Shown: piece after piece, positions 59,201 to 64,000 of the stretch | How the letters are laid out: each line of letters opens with the position of its first letter | Position numbering within the stretch: the first letter of the stretch is position 1 | Origin: Triops longicaudatus | Lineage: Eukaryota; Arthropoda; Branchiopoda; Notostraca; Triopsidae | NCBI GenBank assembly: GCA_022885665.1 | Contig: JAGQDJ010000202.1 | Span: 1,116,001-1,180,000 of the forward strand | Length of the DNA: 64,000 nucleotides | Direction: 5' to 3' | The notes under the pieces: model-generated | What the model saw: only the letters and a program-made list of their open reading frames with translations | Told to the model about the DNA's origin: nothing | Database searches by the model: none | Translations under genes and position numbers: made by a program

Positions 59201-62200
59201 CCGAGTGGGAAATGGTGTTGATAAACGGCACTTGACGTAGGAAAAAGCGTGTGTGACGTGGGTTTTCTAAATATGCTGAGGTAAAGTAAGGGTCAATAGA
59301 AATTTGGGACAGAGACGATGAAAAACTATGGGTATGTCGTTCCAGGTTTTGTGTCTGTGAGGTCAAGAGTACGCAAGGCAAAAGTTGTGAGCTAATTTTG
59401 TTTCTAAAGGAAAGCTGCGTTTCGCAAAGAACAAGTGCTTTTCTTAAGAGTGTATGATACGAATATATTTTGCAAAAAGGACGAAGAGAGAGTTGGGCTA
59501 AGATGAATTGGACAAGGTGTCGCAGTGTTTTAGGTTAAATATAACTCTTCGCTATGTCTTTGCTGTGTCCTTTTCGCTTTTGCTACTGACGAGAAAGAAG
59601 GATTTTGAAAAAGCCCACGAGGTCCAGGAAAAGAATTCCTCCTCGTGAAGTTACGTTTTCAACGTTCTTCATTCTTTTTACAATTCTGTGCCCTTTTTCA
59701 TGTCCTTTCGTTTTTTAGGTGTAAAAAGCCAGAGCACGAAAATCATGGAACTTGTAATGAAGTGTGACGTGATTTCGGAGAGACCAAAACGCTTTAGCGC
59801 TCCTTCCATTCTTTCTAAATTAAAATAACTGAAATACACACAAGAGGAATTTAAACCTGAACTATTTCCAGTAATTAATACCAGACAACATCATCAGTCA
59901 TGGAAATGGGGACGGAGTTGAAAATAGAAATGAAACCAAATCGCTAGAACTCACACGAAAAGTGCAATTGTGTTAAATAAAACTTATCAGTTATGTAAAA
60001 AAAATTACGAAAATCTTGACAGCGGCCACTAGAATTACTTGCGACGCAATAGGATTACTTCGAACATTCTTTTACACTTACGCAACGTGAAAATGACAAT
60101 CGTGTATTACAGCATCCTTTAAAATGTAATTATCAAAGATTTAATTGCATATAAAACGGCATAATGTCTTGGAGTCGTTTACTGCTGTTCTCAGGATTTC
60201 ACGGCGTTTCACCGTCTAACAGATTTCCACAAACTACACCTGACAAATTACTACGCGAGCTTAACACTTAGGACACAAATAACATGCATGTTTATACCTC
60301 ATACCTTCCGCTTTGTGGTTACATTAACTTCCAGTTACAAACCACTGGAGTCTTTCTGGCATTGTGTTTTATACGGCACTCAGTACAAATTCTCCTAATT
60401 ACTCATCCACTCCTGATTACTGGCACAAACGATTACAAGGCACCGGAGCTCCTCACACGACTTTTCTATCACTTTCACGTGTACCTTATCTATCACGAAC
60501 TACAGGCTTTTAGAAATTCATATTCAAATCAAAATTCTATTAAAATCTCCCGTCTCTATTATCTTTTATACACTTACTGCAATACCGATCAAAAACAATA
60601 TTTGTGCTTAAAGTTCTCTATTCTCTTTCATCACAATCATCATCTTAGCTCGTAAATTAACAGCCATGTTACTAATAATAAAAAAAATCGAAAGAGCCCA
60701 AACGCTGTAAAACGCAGCAATTGAAACCGATAATTCCTACAATCGTCGCAGTCAGCAGATTTCGATCGCTATCGCCCGCAAAAAGCTTATATAGATCTTC
60801 ATCGCTATAAAATTGATCGGCCCCTGGAGGAATAAAAGGCGGGGGTACATTCACCCCCCTCTTCGCCACTGGAAACGTTCATCTTTGTCAACAACACACA
60901 TCCCCTACAAATGTGGCTCTCCTATTGCTTTGCATCTTTTCAGCTCTTTTCGCCCCCGTGGTCTTCCTGATGCTGGGGGGAGAGTAATTCACATGAAAAA
61001 GAGCTGTGGGTGAGAATGAGGGGTGCAAGGGACGGCGAAAAGGGAGATCAGCTCGTCTGCCATGCTCCTTAGTAAATTTGTTGTGTAGGTGGTGGACACT
61101 GAACCTTGTGTAGATTAAAAGTCTATGACGAACGCAGGCAATAAGAAAAAAAGAAAGTAAATACACGAAAAAAATCAAGGATAAATCGGGAAACCCCACA
61201 GCAGTCGAACTTCTTCTTATGTACAAAAAAAAAAAGTTACTTAGAAGAAGCGCGGAGCGTTCTAACGAAGTATGTCTTGGGCAATGGATGATTGAGTGAA
61301 GAAAAAACCTAGGGATTTCTGGTTGGTTTTCTTGTTATCCTGGACTCAAGTTGGCCTTTCCGCACTTGGCTGTCATTTCCTATTTTCCCCATTCATGATA
61401 ACATGGTCTGCTAACGAGCATCGTCAGCTTCCTAACCTAATTATGCTACTGCACGCGGCATTAGACCAAGGCCTAAGAAGAAGGCACCCCCTCTTCACCA
61501 CAACCCCTGTATGCCTATAAACAGAATAGACGTTCCGTTGCTAAACATAGAGCTTATTCTGCGTTTGCCTCGACAAGGCTGTGGGGGTATCCACCCCTTC
61601 AGCTAATGTCAAACCATCTATCAAAACTGAGATGCGTTTTAAAAGTGTCGAGTTAGCTAAACCTATCAGGAAAGCTCTTTCTATGGCTGTCTTGACGTGA
61701 GTGGAAAAGAATGCGAAGTTTTAGAAAGATTGGCTTGATGGTTGGGCTGTACGAGAATTCTGAAGGAATTTTGAAAGAAATTCAAAACTGAGTGAATTTT
61801 AAAGACGCAATCCCTTCAAAGCGGTTAGACGTATCTTTGGTAGTAAGAAGTAGAACACAGGTTAGGTGAACGCAGGTTATGCCATCTTCACAGTGAAAGT
61901 CGACTACCCGAGGTACTGCAGAGGTGATTACTGTTATCGTAAGAGTTCGGGAACGTACCCCATGTAACTCAAGTACATCGTGTTTTGACGCGTTTGAGTT
62001 TCCCCACTTACTAGCATGCCAGTAATAGAAATGATCCTAATGCGTCAATCTTTGAATTTTTTTCTTACACTTTGCTGCAATACTCATTAAAAAAGTTACC
62101 TGTCATACAATTGAAGTGCTTATCCAACGTGAGTCAAATTTAGGTAAAATCAAGTGCAAATCTCGGTTGAAATTCGAATGGTAAAATCTTGTTGCAATTG

Positions 62201-64000
62201 GCATGTAACAGTACAGAAACAATGGCACAGAAACTATTGCGTGAACAATGGAGCCATACTGTGGAACAAAGACGCTTTTAAATTATTACCAGTAGACCTT
62301 TTCAACTAGAAATAATTCTTAGATTTGGGAACTTAAGCATGGGAATTTTTAAGAGTGTTTCCCGAACACAAGTGCACATTTTTTACACAAGGATTCGACG
62401 ACTTGCCCAAGCTTTACTGCTAAAAACATTTTGAGAGAATTGAGCCATGTTCTCAGAATCTTTAATGCGATATCTCATGTAACTAACCATAAGCACCTCT
62501 GCTCCACCGTGGCCTTAAAGCAAATTTCGTTTGTATTTTTTAACTAACCAGTAGGTAATACATCGCAAGCTTCAGCGGAAAGAATTAATGTCACAAATGA
62601 AGTCAAGAAAGCTTTTTCGCAGTAAACAAATCCCTATTAAAATTCCATATCATAAAACAATTTTGGGGCTAGTCAATTACATGGTGGTAAAAAAACTACT
62701 AAATGTACTCTTTAACCAAAACATTTAGCGCAGCATTCTGTACGAGATTAAGAATGGAAATGTGTGCAGATTTTTTAGACCTGTCGACCGTACAAGTTCC
62801 TTTTCTTATATCGGATACTATCAACAATTGAACTCTTCGAATCTCTCTTTAACGTAACAATTGTTTCTGTTGCATATCCCAGTTAATTACTTATTTTCTT
62901 AGATCTTATAGCTTATTCCATTTTTGTGCCTTCAAGCCATACAAGCTCTGCCAAAGTAACTCACGCAACTTTCGGATAACAGCGAAAGTTTCGCGAAGCT
63001 AAAAAAAAGTCGACCGCTCGTTTCAAGTCATATTCGGTATTTCACACCCTTACTTAAAAGAACCCAGCTCTTGTGCAACCAAGAAACCTACCAAGGTAAT
63101 AAGCCGATCTTTTCCCCTTCCACCACTTCGCCAAGCGTTCGATTCTGCCCTTTCATGCCGAAAGCGTCTCCTTAGAAACCTACGCTAACAATGAAACTCC
63201 TAACTTGCAGGTTTCCTAGAGAGAAACCTGCTTTTGGTTCACGGAAGTTTCAATGCAGAACTTTTGATAAATCTTGTATATTTACAAGATTAAAAACGAA
63301 AATTATACGGCGTGAGCGCGTAATTTGCACCTAAAACTATGGCACATTTTCTTCTTAAACTCAAGCGTCTTTTTTACTCATAAAATTCGGAAGAACACAG
63401 CAAAGGTCGTCCTAAAGTAAAATAATCTTCGACTTTTAGTCATTTTACTTGAATAAATCGCTTTATGGTACAATCAGTATTCTGAAAATTAACAGAATAA
63501 AACGAGAATCTTATAAGGACCCGGCAATGTTTTAGTTCGCAGTTACGTTGATATTTTTAAAAAGATATTATTTACTCCCTTTTGTATGCTTACATCCATC
63601 TATCTCAGCCGAAATGTACGCTGAACTTGTCAAAGAAGAAAAGCCAGAGCTTTGATTTATACTCCTCGACATGCTCTCCTTTACATGTCATACACCTTCG
63701 TTGGCTTAAAGAATTCGTGTTAGGTGACCATCCAAAAGTCTCAGAAGAAATGTCACGGAAGGCTGTAAACCAAAGATTTCTGCCTACTTTCGTGTTTTCT
63801 ACATAACACACGAAACCTTTCTTTTTACATGTCTCCAAATTAGGCCTCACTAAATGTGATGAATGTATAGTTTACCGTCATTCTTCCATAATTTATTCTA
63901 AGCTTACGCTTTCAATGATATCCTAACATAACAAATATGCAATGTGAGAAATAGGGAAGGAGAAACGGCAATTCAATAATGGAGGTAATTTCTCTATCGA
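56243..64000. other. upstream flank of Musashi, no gene seen
   Basis: The stretch next to 56.3 kb should hold the promoter of the long Musashi isoform; no TATA box was identified. One coding-like frame at about 60737-60865 on the minus strand is listed as a finding. The rest, to the window end, shows only short unsupported frames. Confidence 0.45.

Overview
The window is nuclear DNA from an animal, most likely an invertebrate; I cannot name the species. Coding exons are split by GT-AG introns, many only 50-110 nt long, beside introns of several kb. Every gene I recognise is metazoan: a FAM120 family protein, MANBAL, COA7, cyclin-G-associated kinase (GAK), a tau/MAP2/MAP4-type microtubule protein, an NDUFA4/NMES1-type small mitochondrial protein and Musashi. 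There are no prokaryotic operons, CRISPR arrays or rRNA genes. Gene models were built by hand from reading frames and splice sites. The long ones close exactly in frame: GAK 1217 codons, tau 612, FAM120 512 visible, Musashi 464.

Layout. 0-2.7 kb: 3' part of a FAM120 gene (+). 4.8-6.4 kb: an intact 526-codon Tigger/pogo transposase-derived ORF (-) that has lost two of three catalytic acidic residues. 7.3-7.6 kb: two-exon MANBAL (-). 8.0-9.2 kb (+): two broken genes, one of unknown identity split by a hAT-type MITE and one the C-terminus of an actin-related protein. 9.9-10.1 kb: a tRNA-Ser-derived, SINE-like element. 10.65-11.4 kb: COA7 (+). 11.8-18.6 kb: a complete 19-exon GAK (-), converging on COA7. 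19.4-19.9 kb: an unrecognised small, possibly secreted protein gene with its own TATA box (-). 21.0-30.2 kb: the tau-like gene (+), with two alternative first exons, an in-frame alternative splice donor, five microtubule-binding repeats and two possible C-termini. 35.1-42.0 kb (+) and 37.5-56.2 kb (-): the NDUFA4/NMES1-type gene and Musashi appear interlocked, each lying partly inside the other's large intron. 42-64 kb is otherwise poor in genes and holds several MITEs and small tandem repeats.

The genes do not form one pathway. GAK acts in clathrin uncoating, tau on microtubules, Musashi in translational control, and COA7 and the NDUFA4/NMES1-type protein in or around mitochondrial cytochrome c oxidase. 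The most interesting items are the interlocked Musashi pair with its predicted N-terminal extension, the alternative ends of the tau-like gene, the small possibly secreted ORF at 19.4-19.8 kb, and the catalytically degenerate but open Tigger ORF.
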